NCBI GenBank assembly: GCA_023231475.1
Contig: JALJEE010002326.1
Location: forward strand, 1-64,000
Length of the DNA stretch: 64,000 bases
Direction of reading: 5' to 3'
Source of the DNA: Seison nebaliae
Taxonomy: Eukaryota; Rotifera; Pararotatoria; Seisonacea; Seisonidae
The position numbers were made by a program, and so were the translations under genes. How positions within the stretch are numbered: the stretch's first letter is position 1; every line of letters begins with the position of its first letter. Shown here piece by piece: positions 62,870 to 64,000 of the stretch. The notes under the pieces are model-generated. The model saw nothing but the letters and a program-made list of their open reading frames with translations, had not been told where the DNA came from and ran no database searches.

Positions 62870-63525
62870 TATAAAATAATGTAATTATTATTCAAAAATT
62901 GATAAATCACTCTAACTCTCTTATCTTCTTTCTAATCACTTTCTGTAATAGCATATTTATTTCAATTCTTTGCAATATTGATGGATTGTTATTAATATTA
63001 TTTGATTAATCAAATTGATCTTTACGCTAATGATTAGTCCTTGTTTATGCATTAAGGCGAAGAAAATTTTCAGTTGCATGCATATAAATGCCAATACAGA
63101 GTATATGATAATTTTAATATTAAATAGTCAATTGAATACACATCTTTTCTGGTCAGCAGAAAAGATCGAGAGTCAGATTGAAAGATATAAAATATTAATT
63201 AAAAGTCGCGATTTTCCCATTCGTCTCGTCACAAAAGCATATCAAAATCATTCCTTTCCATCTGCAGGAAAGTTGGTTTATAGTCGAGATCTAATTTTTT
63301 TGAACGATAATTATTTCCTTTCGGTATAATACTAGCAGTATGTAAAATGATATAAATGTATGAAGGCATAATATTGTCCGATAAAGGACTAAACAATAAA
63401 GAAACAAATGTTTGGTAATAACGATTTATATTTAAAGGTCAAAGCGTCATATGTGAAAGAAAAATAATTAGGTTATTATATTATTATGTTAGAGTTGAAG
63501 TGTATTCCGTTATGGATGTTTCTTC
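62870..63525. other. Intergenic region with a doubtful ORF
   Basis: An ATG frame at 63030-63329 encodes about 99 residues (MISPCLCIKAKKIFSC...) with a reasonable middle part (AEKIESQIERYKILIKSRDF). No domain, signal or splice partner was recognised. It may be an exon of an unseen gene or chance. The rest is AT-rich. Confidence 0.35.
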
Positions 63526-63963
63526 TTATTCTGCCATTCTTTTTCGTCGACTTCGTGTGTTGTAACTCGATCGAAAAAGTCCTGATGTAGATCATTTTAA
63601 TTGAAAGAATTACTATGGAAAAAAATAACAACCTGAAACACTCTCATTAGTAGTTGTTTTCATCGAGTTGCTTCTTTTAATCGGTGAGGATAATGATGAA
63701 TCCATCTTATCTTTTAGAGTTTGCATCATACTAAAACTCTTACTGACTGACGTCAATTGTGATGTTTGTTCTGATATTGTGTATCCTTCATCCATTAGTT
63801 TAAAATTTTTCTGCATAAATCCCTCGATACTTGTCAATAGTGTGACATTGTCTTTGTCGTTAATTCTTGTATGTTTCTGCAACCATTGAGCAAAATCAAT
63901 TCGGGAATTATTCAATTTCACCAGTAATTCTAAAATATCTGATAGGTTAAAAATTCGCTGATG
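63526..63963 (-). CDS. 3' end of an unrecognised gene running off the window
   Basis: Two minus-strand exons (63963-63633 and 63581-63526, intron 51 nt) join in frame and end at a stop. The frame enters 63963 from an acceptor (TTCTGTAG), so the start lies outside or at the window edge. The visible 129 residues are helical and polar (LSDILELLVKLNNSRIDFAQ) and then Ser-rich with a basic end (NTRSRRKRMAE). The amphipathic helices suggest a subunit of a larger complex, but no family is recognised. Confidence 0.55.
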
Positions 63964-64000
63964 CTACAGAAGGTCAGTGGGAATTACATTATGGAAAAGA

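Overview
The window is nuclear DNA of a small, AT-rich (about 30% GC) bilaterian animal with a compact genome. The evidence is a Prospero homeodomain gene, a beta-spectrin with a C-terminal PH domain, KIF17/OSM-3 type kinesins, gephyrin, RPL24 and RabGGTase alpha, all with very short spliceosomal introns (mostly 41-69 nt). The lineage cannot be fixed from this sequence. The divergent proteins and short introns would suit a fast-evolving invertebrate such as a mite, a basal nematode or a reduced spiralian. One trait runs through the whole window: most 5' splice sites read GTT rather than GTA/GTG.

Layout. 1-7.9 kb: minisatellites, a four-exon multi-pass membrane protein on the minus strand and long non-coding DNA. 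7.9-9.2 kb: a very compact prospero gene. 10.2-11.0 kb: a non-autonomous inverted-repeat element with a 10-bp target duplication. 11.3-13.6 kb (minus): a secreted multi-VWC (chordin/CRIM-like) protein, divergent from a tiny membrane protein. 14.2-24.5 kb: two tandem kinesin-2 genes whose stalk is replaced by about 950 residues of beta-strand-like sequence. 25.2-31.6 kb: a 26-exon receptor built of six alternating SUEL-lectin and CUB domains, a transmembrane segment and a tail. 31.7-33.5 kb (minus): an SR-related splicing regulator of the CLASRP/SWAP type. 34.6-37.7 kb: an orphan gene, a CAP/SCP protein, a 52-residue protein with 14 cysteines and a small secreted orphan. 39.0-40.2 kb (minus): mitochondrial release factor 1. 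42.6-50.8 kb (minus): beta-spectrin. 55.6-57.8 kb: RPL24 and RabGGTA, convergent. 58.3-64 kb: a small membrane protein, a divergent ubiquitin-specific-protease-like protein, gephyrin/cinnamon, and the 3' end of another gene.

I rebuilt exon structures by hand from protein family conservation, reading-frame phase and GT/AG sites. For the multi-exon genes the exon lengths sum to intact frames, but single boundaries remain predictions without RNA data. No virus-derived element, CRISPR array or RNA gene was recognised. The strongest candidates for something undescribed are the paired kinesins with a non-coiled beta-rich stalk, the (SUEL-CUB)x6 receptor beside them, and the window-wide GTT donor habit.
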